Source: Endozoicomonas atrinae (GTDB lineage: Bacteria; Pseudomonadota; Gammaproteobacteria; Pseudomonadales; Endozoicomonadaceae). Taken from it: a DNA stretch of 37,421 nucleotides. The position numbers and the translations under genes are program-made. Under the pieces are notes generated by a model, which was not told the origin of the DNA, did not search any database, and was given only the letters and a program-made list of their open reading frames with translations. The DNA is taken from the NCBI RefSeq assembly GCF_001647025.1, contig NZ_LUKQ02000033.1:1-37421 (forward strand). Direction: 5' to 3'. Shown here one piece after another: positions 7,377 to 15,668 of this stretch. How positions within the stretch are numbered: the stretch's first letter is position 1; each line of letters begins with the position of its first letter.

Positions 7377-10265
7377 CTATTCGCTGACAGGCAGATCCTT
7401 CAGACAGTCAATGGTGTTGCATTCGGTTCTGTTTGTCTCCTTTCGGTATGCCTTTTTGTGAGGCTCACCAAACGAACGGATAACAAGCTTTCCTTTGTTT
7501 TCCATTAACCTTGCCAGCGCAGACTGCATATCCAAGGGCTTGAGTTTGCGAATTTCATCCGCAATCTTCACTCTATTCTCAAAATCCAGCTCGTCACTGG
7601 CAATTCCCTGCCAGAATCGACCATTACGCTCATCCATATTGTCGTCTTTCTTAAGCAGGTCACCGATCAATCCCTGACGATATTGTTCCAGCTCCTGATC
7701 TGTCAGTCCTGACAACCCTGCTTTTTGATCGTTCAAAAACTGTTCTACACGACCTTCTATGCCAATAGGATCCAGCTTTGGTGATTGAACAACAAAAATG
7801 ACACCAGGATGCTTCTCAAATGGACGGGGACCGGCAAACACCACATACCCCAGCTGCTGCTCCGTACGCAGGCTGTTAAAAAATGGATTTGCGAGAAGAC
7901 GGCCCAACAAGGCATAACGGGCTCTTTCCCGGTTATCAGTCTCGGGTATCTGGTAATAACTGATCAGCATTGAGTCATCATGCTCAATATCCATATTCAG
8001 AACACGGTTTGTGTCACCCAGTAGATGGAAGGGCAAGTCAAAGCGGTCCCGACGGTTATGATCATTCAGTAATACTGCTTCCACCATTGAAGAGAGTATT
8101 AATACCTCCTGTTTACTGTGATTGCCATAAACCAGCATTTCTACATGAATCTGCTTATAAAAGGCATGAGCATACTGAATCAGTTGCTCATAAGTGACTT
8201 TTTCAGCAGCGCTCAGTAGAACTTCATCTTCAGGATAAGAAGGATAGGTTGCCTGATTAAGCGCATCCATGCCCAATCGGTAAGGTGCATGGAACTTCTT
8301 GTTTTTCAGCCCTCTGACAAGTACGGCCTTTTCCTGCTCAAAAGCACTTTTCTCAGGCTTAAAGGTTTCAATTGCCTTGAGAATATCTTCCAGCAGAACG
8401 GTCTGTTTATCCTGGTAACCGGCAAGGCTGATTAACAGTCCACGCCGACCGGCAGTGATGCTGTAATTAAGACCAGCCTCCCTGGCCGGATAGCCATATT
8501 CATTGAGGCTTCTTGACAGCAGTGACTTGTATATCTGGATCAATACATTATTGTTAGGTGTTGCTGAAGCAGCCGGTGTAGAGATCATCACCCGCACATT
8601 GCCACGCGGCATATTGAAGCTGGTATCAGTCAGACTCCAGACCCGCAACCCCGGCTCTTCAAGAATAACCGACGGCTCACTGGCCTGATCGCTTTCATGC
8701 AGTTCAAGGTTACCCGTGATGAAAGGATTAGGCTCAGGAATAGTCAGTAATTGTCGGGCAATCGGGGTCTTCAGCCGTTTGACCAGCTCATCTGACAGAG
8801 CCTGAATACTGTATTTCGTTTCAAAGTACGGCTCAACCTTATCAGTAGACAGATTCTGGGCAATGACCACCTGACGTAGATTTTTCGGGGTCATTCTGGC
8901 CAGATAACCAGAAATCAGCTCAGGATCGTAGGAGTCATAAAGGTAATTTGCTTCAAGCAGGTGCTCCGGTGGAAGATAGTGCATTCTGGCCGCCAGTCCT
9001 GAGGCTGTCTGCTGCGGATTACGGTCTTCCTGGTAGCGAAAGGCCAGTTCTGCAATTTGCTTACTCTCCTCATAGAGCCATGGCTGGAGACCTTCTCTGC
9101 GAATAAGGTCAAGATAGTCAAATACGATTGCAGTGATCTCATCGACCTGGGTTAACCCCTCAGGAGTCAACTCCATGCGAACCGTAAACTCGCTGTACTC
9201 ATTAGGAAGGTCACTGCTGTAGGCTGCCAGTGAATCAATCAGGCCACGCTCTTTCAACAGGCTGTGCAAACTGCCTTTTCCCTCATAACCAATGATTCGG
9301 GCAAGATAGCCCAAAGGCTTAATATGGTAAAAAGGCTGTGCACTGGGCATCGGAAAACTTAATGACAGAACCCGGGTATCCTTTAATGGCACAATATTAA
9401 TCCGGGCCTTAAGCTCATCTTGGGAGTATGGCTGTTTGCCAATGGTCAAATCCGGTTTTGCGCCTGATGGTACCGCCGAAAAAGAGGTATTTACCCACTG
9501 TTCAAGTCTTTCCAGCGGCTCTTTTCCATAAACAACGACACCCATGTTGGAAGCAACATAATATTTGTCATGGAAATCCTTTAACGACTGCCAGAGTTGT
9601 CCATCCTGATCATGCAGAGTGTCAAGACTGCCTATATTAAACCGACTCTTGGGGTGATCCGGATTCGACGTTGAATTAAGCGCCATGAATAGGCGCCAGC
9701 CATCCTCTCTGGCATGCAGACGGTATTCTGAATCTACCGCATTCTTTTCACGTTCTACGTAGTTCGGATCCAGCTTGGGTGCAATAAAAAACTGGGCAAG
9801 GCGATCCAGCGCTGGCTTCAGCTGGTCACTGTTAATATCAAAATAGTAATTGGTTCGCACATCTGCAGTATAAGCATTACTGCTGCCACCATTGGCGCGG
9901 ATAAATTCAGAGTAACTGTCTACATCCGGGTACTTTTCCGTACCCATAAACAACATATGCTCAAGAAAGTGGGCAAGCCCAAGACGGTCATCAGGATCTT
10001 GATAACTACCGACATTCACATCTACAGCTGCAGCAGACTTATCGGTATCTGGATCCGAGATCAGTAGCACCTTAAGACCGTTGTCCAAAGTGATATAGCG
10101 ATAATCTCGGTCATCAGCAGGGCTTTTTATCACATCTTCCGGGGTCACAAGGGCTTCTCTCTCCGTCGTCATTGAACAACCTGCTATTGAAACCATGGTT
10201 AATACTCCAGCAACCATTGACACCAGTTTTTTCAACATATCAGCTTTCACTGTCCGAAACATCAT
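7377..10265 (-). CDS. ptrA: M16 family zinc protease, pitrilysin/insulinase type, lipoprotein
   Basis: At 962 residues this is a full-length M16A peptidase like E. coli protease III (pitrilysin), which degrades peptides in the periplasm. HFLEHMLFMGTEKYPD (residues 99-114) carries the inverted zinc motif HxxEH (His99, Glu102, His103); the distal Glu is in NAVDSEYRLHARED. The C-terminal inactive half is present (SLRTEQQLGYVVF). Unlike E. coli pitrilysin, which has a normal signal peptide, this protein has a lipobox (SIAGC, Cys30), so it should be membrane-anchored. Three Met codons are possible; MLKKLVSMVAGVL (start 10238) gives the most typical lipoprotein signal, while the frame opens at 10265. 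It is monocistronic and ends at a hairpin at 7345. Confidence 0.92.
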   Translation of the reverse strand: MMFRTVKADMLKKLVSMVAGVLTMVSIAGCSMTTEREALVTPEDVIKSPADDRDYRYITLDNGLKVLLISDPDTDKSAAAVDVNVGSYQDPDDRLGLAHFLEHMLFMGTEKYPDVDSYSEFIRANGGSSNAYTADVRTNYYFDINSDQLKPALDRLAQFFIAPKLDPNYVEREKNAVDSEYRLHAREDGWRLFMALNSTSNPDHPKSRFNIGSLDTLHDQDGQLWQSLKDFHDKYYVASNMGVVVYGKEPLERLEQWVNTSFSAVPSGAKPDLTIGKQPYSQDELKARINIVPLKDTRVLSLSFPMPSAQPFYHIKPLGYLARIIGYEGKGSLHSLLKERGLIDSLAAYSSDLPNEYSEFTVRMELTPEGLTQVDEITAIVFDYLDLIRREGLQPWLYEESKQIAELAFRYQEDRNPQQTASGLAARMHYLPPEHLLEANYLYDSYDPELISGYLARMTPKNLRQVVIAQNLSTDKVEPYFETKYSIQALSDELVKRLKTPIARQLLTIPEPNPFITGNLELHESDQASEPSVILEEPGLRVWSLTDTSFNMPRGNVRVMISTPAASATPNNNVLIQIYKSLLSRSLNEYGYPAREAGLNYSITAGRRGLLISLAGYQDKQTVLLEDILKAIETFKPEKSAFEQEKAVLVRGLKNKKFHAPYRLGMDALNQATYPSYPEDEVLLSAAEKVTYEQLIQYAHAFYKQIHVEMLVYGNHSKQEVLILSSMVEAVLLNDHNRRDRFDLPFHLLGDTNRVLNMDIEHDDSMLISYYQIPETDNRERARYALLGRLLANPFFNSLRTEQQLGYVVFAGPRPFEKHPGVIFVVQSPKLDPIGIEGRVEQFLNDQKAGLSGLTDQELEQYRQGLIGDLLKKDDNMDERNGRFWQGIASDELDFENRVKIADEIRKLKPLDMQSALARLMENKGKLVIRSFGEPHKKAYRKETNRTECNTIDCLKDLPVSE

Positions 10266-10522
10266 ACAATCTTTTGATCTATCCTGTTCTATTCGGCTTG
10301 CTGGGATCCTGTTTAAGCAGAGACATTAACAGAAACAAACCAGGGTTAGAGCCAATCGGCAAGTTACCAAATCAGAAAACAGCCAGAGAATTTTGGCAAA
10401 CCACCTGCTATCAACGTTTTGTCACATCACTTAATCAATGCAATAAATGTCAGCATGGCGCATCTTTATGTGAACTACAACCGTTATACTATTTTCTGAA
10501 TGCAGTGACTTTCAGCCTTACC

Positions 10523-10614
10523 TATATACCCAAAGGAATTGGAGTTGCTACACGGTGGCAAGTGAGTAAAAGGAGCCAGTAAAATAGCAACTTAAGAAGC
10601 TACGGGTAAATATA
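10523..10614. repeat. intergenic palindromic repeat element (TATACCC-AAAGG type)
   Basis: The element opens with TATATACCCAAAGGAATTGG and closes with CTACGGGTAAATATA, so its ends are imperfect inverted repeats. Inside, GTTGCTA (10544-10550) pairs perfectly with TAGCAAC (10585-10591), and the middle reads GGTGGCAAGTGAGT. The layout matches, from memory, the palindromic intergenic elements of Yersinia, Photorhabdus and Serratia that run from TATACCC through AATTsGAGTTGC and GGCGGCAAG to GGGTATA. It is probably a non-autonomous repeat. Confidence 0.65.
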
Positions 10615-10697
10615 CAGTACACCTGTGACAGTGTTAATTGATGTCATAAAAATCTGAGCTTGAATAGCAACTTTAACTTGCTTTACGATCATGCTTA

Positions 10698-10737
10698 CTT
10701 GAAATATGGAAATTCATGTCAAGGTAGACATTTCAAG
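10698..10737. repeat. inverted repeat upstream of gsk
   Basis: CTTGAAAT (10698-10705) pairs perfectly with ATTTCAAG (10730-10737), and GTC/GAC pair inside it. It lies 73 bases before the gsk start and could be an operator or a leader hairpin. Confidence 0.4.
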
Positions 10738-10810
10738 ATTGCACTGGTTTTCCACCTGTTTTTCATGAATAATCTGCTCCCCTTCCTGATACTTCATTTT
10801 CTTTGTTTTC

Positions 10811-12109
10811 ATGAAATTCCCCGGCCGACGAAAGATCAAGCATTACTTCCCGGTCAATACCCACAATCGCTTTGACATGGAAAGCTCTGTGTTTGGCCAG
10901 GCCAACACCTATGTCTGTGGGATTGATCAGAATCTGGTGGATATTACTGCCCGAGTTGATGACTCTTTACTCCGAGACTTTGGGCTCGATAAGGGAGCCT
11001 CTCAGTGGATAGACAATAACCAGGCTAATCGCCTTTATGGTTTTCTTCAGGAACACCAGCTCATTGAAGACCAGTTTGCCGGTGGCACAATCGGTAACAC
11101 ACTTCATAATTATTCCGTACTGGCGGATGATCGCTCAGTTCAATTTGGCGTTATGAGTAAAAACATCCAGGTTGGTGACTACGCTTATCGCTACCTCTGT
11201 AATACCAGCAGTAAAGTCGACCTAACCTGGCTCCAGCCTGTCGATGGTCCTATTGGCCGTTGTTTCGCACTGATTACGGAAGATGGTGAGCGCACTTTCG
11301 GTATCAGTCCTGGTCTTATGAATCAGCTCAGTCCGGAATTTATTAATGAAACCATTATTGCCGAGTCATCTGGCCTGGTTTTATGCGCTTACACGCTGGC
11401 TGATTCCACCCTGCCCATCTACCACTCAATGGTGAAAGCAGCTCAGTTGGCGAAAAAACATGATATTCCCGTCATTTTGACACTGGGTACGCGTGGACTG
11501 GTGAATGCAATTAAGCAACCTCTGATCGAGTTTCTTAATGAATATGTCACCATTGCTGCTATGAACGAGGAGGAAGCTGAGGCATTGACGGGTGAATTGG
11601 ATCCACTGTCAGCTTCTGAACATATGCTGCAATGGGTCGACATGGTGTTACTGACGGCCGGCGCTGAAGGCCTTTATCTAAGTGGTTATACCGAAAAAGA
11701 CATGGCCAGGGAAACAGACAACCCCATTCGCTCCGGAACCATCAGTGATTTCAATCGTTATGAATTCAGCCGCCCATTGCTTCGCTCACACTGTGATGAG
11801 CCGCTGAAAATATACTCGCATATCAGCCCCTACCTGGGCGGGCCCAAAAACATAAAAAACACCAATGGTGCTGGAGATGGTGCATTGGCTGCGCTTATTC
11901 ATGATATGGCAGCTAACTCCTATCACCGCCAGATGCTGCCAACATCCAGCAAGCATAATAAACCGTGGGTGACATACTCTTCTTTTGCCCAGGTATGCAA
12001 ATACGCCAATCGGGTCAGTTTTGAGGTGCTTGCACAAAGCTCTCCCCGCCTTTCAAGGGCTCTGCCAGAACGAGAAATGAGCCTGGAAGACAGTTACTGG
12101 GATCAATAA
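10811..12109 (+). CDS. gsk: inosine/guanosine kinase
   Basis: The protein phosphorylates inosine and guanosine to IMP and GMP in purine salvage. It matches E. coli Gsk end to end (432 residues): the start MKFPGRRKIKHYFPVN, the substrate-binding FAGGTIGNTLHNYSVLADDRSVQFG, GPIGRCFALI, AMNEEEAEALTGE, and the C-terminal YANRVSFEVLAQSSPRLSRALPERE. The PfkB family signature NTNGAGDGALAALIHD contains the catalytic base Asp356. The Gsk-like start MKFPG fixes the ATG at 10811, although no clear Shine-Dalgarno precedes it. A deoxyribosyltransferase-like gene follows after about 120 bases, and a deoxynucleoside kinase lies 6 kb upstream. Confidence 0.95.
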   Translation: MKFPGRRKIKHYFPVNTHNRFDMESSVFGQANTYVCGIDQNLVDITARVDDSLLRDFGLDKGASQWIDNNQANRLYGFLQEHQLIEDQFAGGTIGNTLHNYSVLADDRSVQFGVMSKNIQVGDYAYRYLCNTSSKVDLTWLQPVDGPIGRCFALITEDGERTFGISPGLMNQLSPEFINETIIAESSGLVLCAYTLADSTLPIYHSMVKAAQLAKKHDIPVILTLGTRGLVNAIKQPLIEFLNEYVTIAAMNEEEAEALTGELDPLSASEHMLQWVDMVLLTAGAEGLYLSGYTEKDMARETDNPIRSGTISDFNRYEFSRPLLRSHCDEPLKIYSHISPYLGGPKNIKNTNGAGDGALAALIHDMAANSYHRQMLPTSSKHNKPWVTYSSFAQVCKYANRVSFEVLAQSSPRLSRALPEREMSLEDSYWDQ

Positions 12110-12135
12110 GCACCCATATCCCACCCTTCTTTTTT

Positions 12136-12162
12136 AACGATGCCAAGATCAACGGCATCGTT
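12136..12162 (+). terminator. hairpin after gsk
   Basis: AACGATGCC (12136-12144) pairs perfectly with GGCATCGTT (12154-12162) around a 9-base loop, shortly after the gsk stop. The T run lies before the stem instead of after it, so termination is uncertain. Confidence 0.45.
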
Positions 12163-12228
12163 ATTCTCCACGGTTTTAAGCCGCCAGCTGCTATAGTTGT
12201 TCGATCCACATATGCTAGAGAAGCTGCG

Positions 12229-12786
12229 ATGAAGGATTGTGTCGTCTTTTATGGTGCCAGTGTAACCAGTCGGTCAAAAACTCAGGCGCGGGAAATTGTT
12301 GACCGTGCGATACATATCTGTGAGCTGCTCAGAGACTACGGTTTCCAATGCCATGCTGATGTTGTTCTTGATGATAAGTTGCATAGTCGATCTGCAGCAT
12401 CTATAACCAATATCCCTGAAAAGTTTCTCAAGCTCAGTACCGAAGATCAGGTCAATAAACTACACCCTTTTCGTGCGTCTGATCCAAATGAGCTTCATAA
12501 AGAACTGGCCTGCTACTACTGGGGACTGGACAGCTTGAGAAATGCCCGCTTCTGCCTTTGGGATTTAACTTACCCTTCTACAGGTGCAGGCTTCGAACTT
12601 GCAACTGCTTTGACCCTTGGTAAAAGGTGCTTTTGCTTTTCAGAAAACACCCGTATTTCATCCACCGTGTGTGGCTATCCACTTAACACCCTGACAATAA
12701 GTAACTACGGTGATGGGTTCGAGCAACATTTGTTTGAATTCATAAAAGCCAGCGACCGGAATTTCCATGAGAATCTCAGGGAGTGA
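12229..12786 (+). CDS. nucleoside 2-deoxyribosyltransferase-like protein
   Basis: This is a 185-residue cytosolic protein. It opens with a Rossmann-like strand (CVVFYGASVTSRS), and a later LWDLTYPSTGAGFELATALTLGKRCFCF (residues 110-137) resembles the Ser-x-Gly-x-x-x-Glu-Leu-x-x-Ala core plus the following Gly-Lys strand of the nucleoside 2-deoxyribosyltransferase superfamily. In that case Glu123 would be the candidate nucleophile. Members exchange or hydrolyse the base of deoxynucleosides or nucleotides. Its position after gsk fits a nucleoside role. The match is by motif only, and the long central loop is unusual. The ATG at 12229 has a weak AGAG upstream. The next frame overlaps its end. 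Confidence 0.5.
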   Translation: MKDCVVFYGASVTSRSKTQAREIVDRAIHICELLRDYGFQCHADVVLDDKLHSRSAASITNIPEKFLKLSTEDQVNKLHPFRASDPNELHKELACYYWGLDSLRNARFCLWDLTYPSTGAGFELATALTLGKRCFCFSENTRISSTVCGYPLNTLTISNYGDGFEQHLFEFIKASDRNFHENLRE

Positions 12787-13699
12787 CCAGGCAACTCGAG
12801 GGCTTCATTCTTACAAATGGTCAGATGCTTTTTATCAATCAAGACGCTATGATCCTCAAAATAATAATGAACATAATAATAATACTGACGCATTCATGAG
12901 CATTCTTCAGCGCATCAACCACGAATCCATCGAAGGCATTCGTTGCGGTAGAAAAAACAACGTAAACACATCCTTCATTGTCTACCGTTTTGGCGACACC
13001 ATAATTGATACAGCCCCTTCCAATCAGTGGCGTCATATCCGGACTTTTTTCCAGGAAAAGCCCATTCGCCAGATACTGTTAACCCATCATCATGAGGACC
13101 ATAGCGGGAATGCAGCCAACCTTGAAAAACTGACTGGAATTACACCATCAGCAAATGACGCAACACGTACTATCATGAGGATGGGCTTTTCCATTTCATG
13201 GATCCAGCGATACCTCTGGGGTAGCAGTCCAGCAATTAACCTTCAGCCTCTACCGGATGTTATTGAGCTGGATGACGGCAGCCGGCTTGAATCCATTTCA
13301 ACACCTGGACATGCAGAAGATATGGTGTGTTATTTCTCTCCCGAACACGGTTTTGTTTTTACCGCAGACCTCTATATTTCCCGTACCATCCGCTATATGC
13401 GTGATGACGAGAACCTCACCATGCTGATCAAGAGCATACGAAAAGTTCTCGCGAGGGATTTTACTACAGTACTTTGCCCTCATCGCGGTATCGTTCCGTA
13501 TGGAAAGCAGGCTCTGCAGGAAAAAATGAACAACCTGCTTGAGTTATGTGAACGCGCCCAAAACCTGCACCATCAAGGACAGTCGATTAAGGAAATCACC
13601 CGAAAGATACTGGGTAAAGAAGATGGTATGAGTTATCTCACCGGTTTTGGTTTCTCAAAACGCAACCTGATCAGGGAGTCCTTGAAAGTGACACTGTAA
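12767..13699 (+). CDS. metallo-beta-lactamase-fold hydrolase
   Basis: THHHEDHSGN (residues 106-115) is the HxHxDH metal-binding motif; STPGHAEDMV supplies the next His and FTADLYIS the bridging Asp, with a late CPHRG His. This is a complete MBL-fold metal site of the hydrolase type (glyoxalase II, beta-lactamase-like and related). The substrate is unknown. The open frame starts at 12767, overlapping the preceding gene by 20 bases. The N-terminal 43 residues include an Asn-rich stretch (NNNEHNNN), and the conserved part begins at MSILQRINHES, so ATG 12896 is an equally possible start giving 267 residues. Neither start has a strong ribosome binding site. The tight spacing suggests cotranscription with the upstream gene. 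Confidence 0.8.
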   Translation: MRISGSDQATRGLHSYKWSDAFYQSRRYDPQNNNEHNNNTDAFMSILQRINHESIEGIRCGRKNNVNTSFIVYRFGDTIIDTAPSNQWRHIRTFFQEKPIRQILLTHHHEDHSGNAANLEKLTGITPSANDATRTIMRMGFSISWIQRYLWGSSPAINLQPLPDVIELDDGSRLESISTPGHAEDMVCYFSPEHGFVFTADLYISRTIRYMRDDENLTMLIKSIRKVLARDFTTVLCPHRGIVPYGKQALQEKMNNLLELCERAQNLHHQGQSIKEITRKILGKEDGMSYLTGFGFSKRNLIRESLKVTL

Positions 13700-13752
13700 A
13701 GAAAGCTGTGACGCAGTTAAAATAAGAAATCATTTAATAGTACAGTGCCGCC

Positions 13753-14400
13753 ATGGATATCAGCCATTTAAGAGAAGAGTACACTCAGGCAGGGCTAAGT
13801 CGGGACAACCTGAGAACAAGCCCTTTTGATCAGTTTGAACTCTGGTTTGAGCAGGCCCAGCAGGCTCAACTTGCTGAACCTAATGCAATGAGCCTTGCTA
13901 CCGTCTCTTCATTGGGTATTCCATCCCTGAGAACGGTACTCCTCAAGTATTTTGATCAGTCCGGTTTTGTTTTTTTCACGAACTACAGCAGCAATAAAGC
14001 CAGAGATATTACCAGCAACCCGAATGTTGCCATTATGTTTCCCTGGGTAGCCCTTGAGCGCCAGGTTATTATTCAGGGTCGGGCAGAAAAAATTTCAACC
14101 TCTGAATCACTCCGATACTTTACCAGCCGACCACATGGCAGTCAGTTAGGCGCCTGGGTATCACAACAGAGTTCGATAATCACGGGGCGCAAAGTTCTGG
14201 AACTTAAGCTCGAAGAAATGAAGCGTAAATTCAAGGAAGGAAAGGTTCCTCTTCCCGATTTCTGGGGAGGTTATCGGGTAGTGCCGGAAAAAATGGAATT
14301 CTGGCAAGGTCGCCCAAGTCGCCTTCACGACCGTTTTCAATACGCCCGGCTGTCCATAGATAAAGGCAGTGACTGGCAAATCGACCGTCTCTCTCCTTGA
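13753..14400 (+). CDS. pdxH: pyridoxamine/pyridoxine 5'-phosphate oxidase
   Basis: PdxH uses FMN to oxidise PNP or PMP to pyridoxal 5'-phosphate, the last step of vitamin B6 synthesis and salvage. The 215-residue length is normal. Recognisable parts are the N-terminal [15 protein letters not shown], the FMN/substrate segments [29 protein letters not shown], the [12 protein letters not shown] strand, [17 protein letters not shown], and the conserved C-terminus [28 protein letters not shown]. Its 3' end overlaps the downstream Tus-like frame if that starts at GTG 14369. Confidence 0.97.
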   Translation: MDISHLREEYTQAGLSRDNLRTSPFDQFELWFEQAQQAQLAEPNAMSLATVSSLGIPSLRTVLLKYFDQSGFVFFTNYSSNKARDITSNPNVAIMFPWVALERQVIIQGRAEKISTSESLRYFTSRPHGSQLGAWVSQQSSIITGRKVLELKLEEMKRKFKEGKVPLPDFWGGYRVVPEKMEFWQGRPSRLHDRFQYARLSIDKGSDWQIDRLSP

Positions 14401-15331
14401 AAACCTGTCAGGTGATCTTTTTTATGAGCAAGCTATGAGTAAAGAAACCGCTGCACGCATCGCCGTAAGGGATGCTCTGATTCAACTGGTAGAACTGAAT
14501 CGCTCATTTCGGGAAGCTGTTGAGTCTGACCATGGCTTACCCATCTGGATCATGGAAGCGGACTCCGAATCCAGAAACCAACGCTCCCTGGCAGCGGGCA
14601 TTGCAACCCGACTGACCTATATCAAAGAGCAGAACAAGCAGGAAACGGCCCGTTTAACCGGATTAGTAGGCATTTCTGAGAATACCTTACAACTGGGAAC
14701 AGCACTGAATCTCTGTCGTGATCAGTTTAAAAGCGCGATAGCCAACTTTCGCAAGCTCTTTGGCGACAGCATAGAGGCCATTGAACAGGCATCCGATGAT
14801 TTGCGGGATGGATTACTGGGAGGACTTCAGATCAAACATCTGCACTTTGTGCAATGTTACCGACAACTCAAGCTCTTTCAAGAGCCCCCCAGGCGAGTTG
14901 GTTTCAGCTGGGCTGCCAGTCACAGTGGGACGGTTAAGCTGACTGCAGAGGAAGCGATCGATCATTTCAGAAAGAAATACATAGCTTCTGTCGCCGTTAA
15001 TGAAGACATTTGCCTTCTGGAGAAGATGCCTGCCGAAGAAGTGGTGGTTATCAAACGCATACTGGCTCCACACCTGAGAGCCAATATTACCTGGTCAAAG
15101 GACATTCAGGCGCTCAGGCAGGCAGATCCGGTACTGAAAAAACAGTATCCGGCACAGATTAACTCCCCCCTCCCCCTATTCATTCAACTGAAGCCGGGAG
15201 AGCCATTACCGGAGTTCAATCGGATTCGCCCCTATGACCCATCCACCAGACAGGAAAGACTGCAGCGCAGTGATGCCCGTCTGGTGAAAATCAACGACAA
15301 TCCCCATTCAAGGGTCTACCGTTACGCCTGA
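14369..15331 (+). CDS. tus: Tus-like DNA replication terminus site-binding protein
   Basis: This 320-residue protein appears to belong to the Ter-binding (Tus) family, which traps replication forks at Ter sites by blocking DnaB in one orientation. The overall length is close to E. coli Tus (309). Segments that line up by eye are [22 protein letters not shown] with Tus [37 protein letters not shown] with TPLIALINRDNGAGVPDV, and the C-terminal [19 protein letters not shown]...VYRY with the Tus tail ending LHLYV. The start is either GTG 14369, overlapping pdxH by 32 bases with AAAGG just upstream, or ATG 14435. No Ter site was recognised nearby. It ends 12 bases from the convergent glutaredoxin gene. 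Confidence 0.65.
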   Translation: MTGKSTVSLLENLSGDLFYEQAMSKETAARIAVRDALIQLVELNRSFREAVESDHGLPIWIMEADSESRNQRSLAAGIATRLTYIKEQNKQETARLTGLVGISENTLQLGTALNLCRDQFKSAIANFRKLFGDSIEAIEQASDDLRDGLLGGLQIKHLHFVQCYRQLKLFQEPPRRVGFSWAASHSGTVKLTAEEAIDHFRKKYIASVAVNEDICLLEKMPAEEVVVIKRILAPHLRANITWSKDIQALRQADPVLKKQYPAQINSPLPLFIQLKPGEPLPEFNRIRPYDPSTRQERLQRSDARLVKINDNPHSRVYRYA

Positions 15332-15342
15332 TACCAAGATGC

Positions 15343-15585
15343 TCAGGCTTCCTTTTCCTTAAGATAGGCTTCCAGATCCGTATAACCACCAACATACTGC
15401 TGACCATGAAAGATCTGAGGAACAGTTTCAACTTCCTTTCCGACGGTCTTGGAGAGGTCAGCCTTACTGATACCCTCTTCATAGATATCAATGTATTTGA
15501 AAGGCAAACCTTTCATCTCCAGCAGCTGCTTGGCACGTACACAAAATCCACAGCCAGGACGGCCAAACACAGTAAACCGATCCAT
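15343..15585 (-). CDS. glutaredoxin, GrxA-like, with CGFC active site
   Basis: An 80-residue glutaredoxin, reduced by glutathione and acting as a disulfide reductant in the cytosol. VFGRPGCGFCVRAKQLL contains the active site C-G-F-C (Cys11 and Cys14), where E. coli Grx1 has C-P-Y-C. ETVPQIFHGQQYVGGYTDLEAYLKE has the cis-Pro (VPQIF) and glutathione-binding GGYTD that are closest to Grx1. The G in the second active-site position is typical of monothiol glutaredoxins (CGFS), but both Cys are kept here, so a dithiol mechanism remains possible. It is convergent with the Tus-like gene and upstream of a short gap before tmcA. Confidence 0.9.
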   Translation of the reverse strand: MDRFTVFGRPGCGFCVRAKQLLEMKGLPFKYIDIYEEGISKADLSKTVGKEVETVPQIFHGQQYVGGYTDLEAYLKEKEA

Positions 15586-15668
15586 TATTTATGCTCCATC
15601 AGGTTCACAGGAAATCACCCAGTTGGTTCAGATGAACATTAGGGGGTATTAAAGTAGGCACTATAACG

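Larger units (their letters stand above)
10266..10810. other. 545-bp divergent intergenic region between pitrilysin and gsk
   Basis: Short open frames here (for example 10172-10582) look non-coding: they have no family features and overlap the pitrilysin start or a palindromic repeat. The region holds the repeat element at 10523-10614 and the inverted repeat at 10698-10737. The sequence AATAGCAACTT occurs twice (near 10583 and 10662). No clear promoter pair was found. Confidence 0.5.

Noticed and set aside
10172-10582. 136-residue plus-strand frame upstream of gsk
   Set aside because: It begins inside the pitrilysin gene on the other strand and ends in the palindromic repeat; no coding signature.
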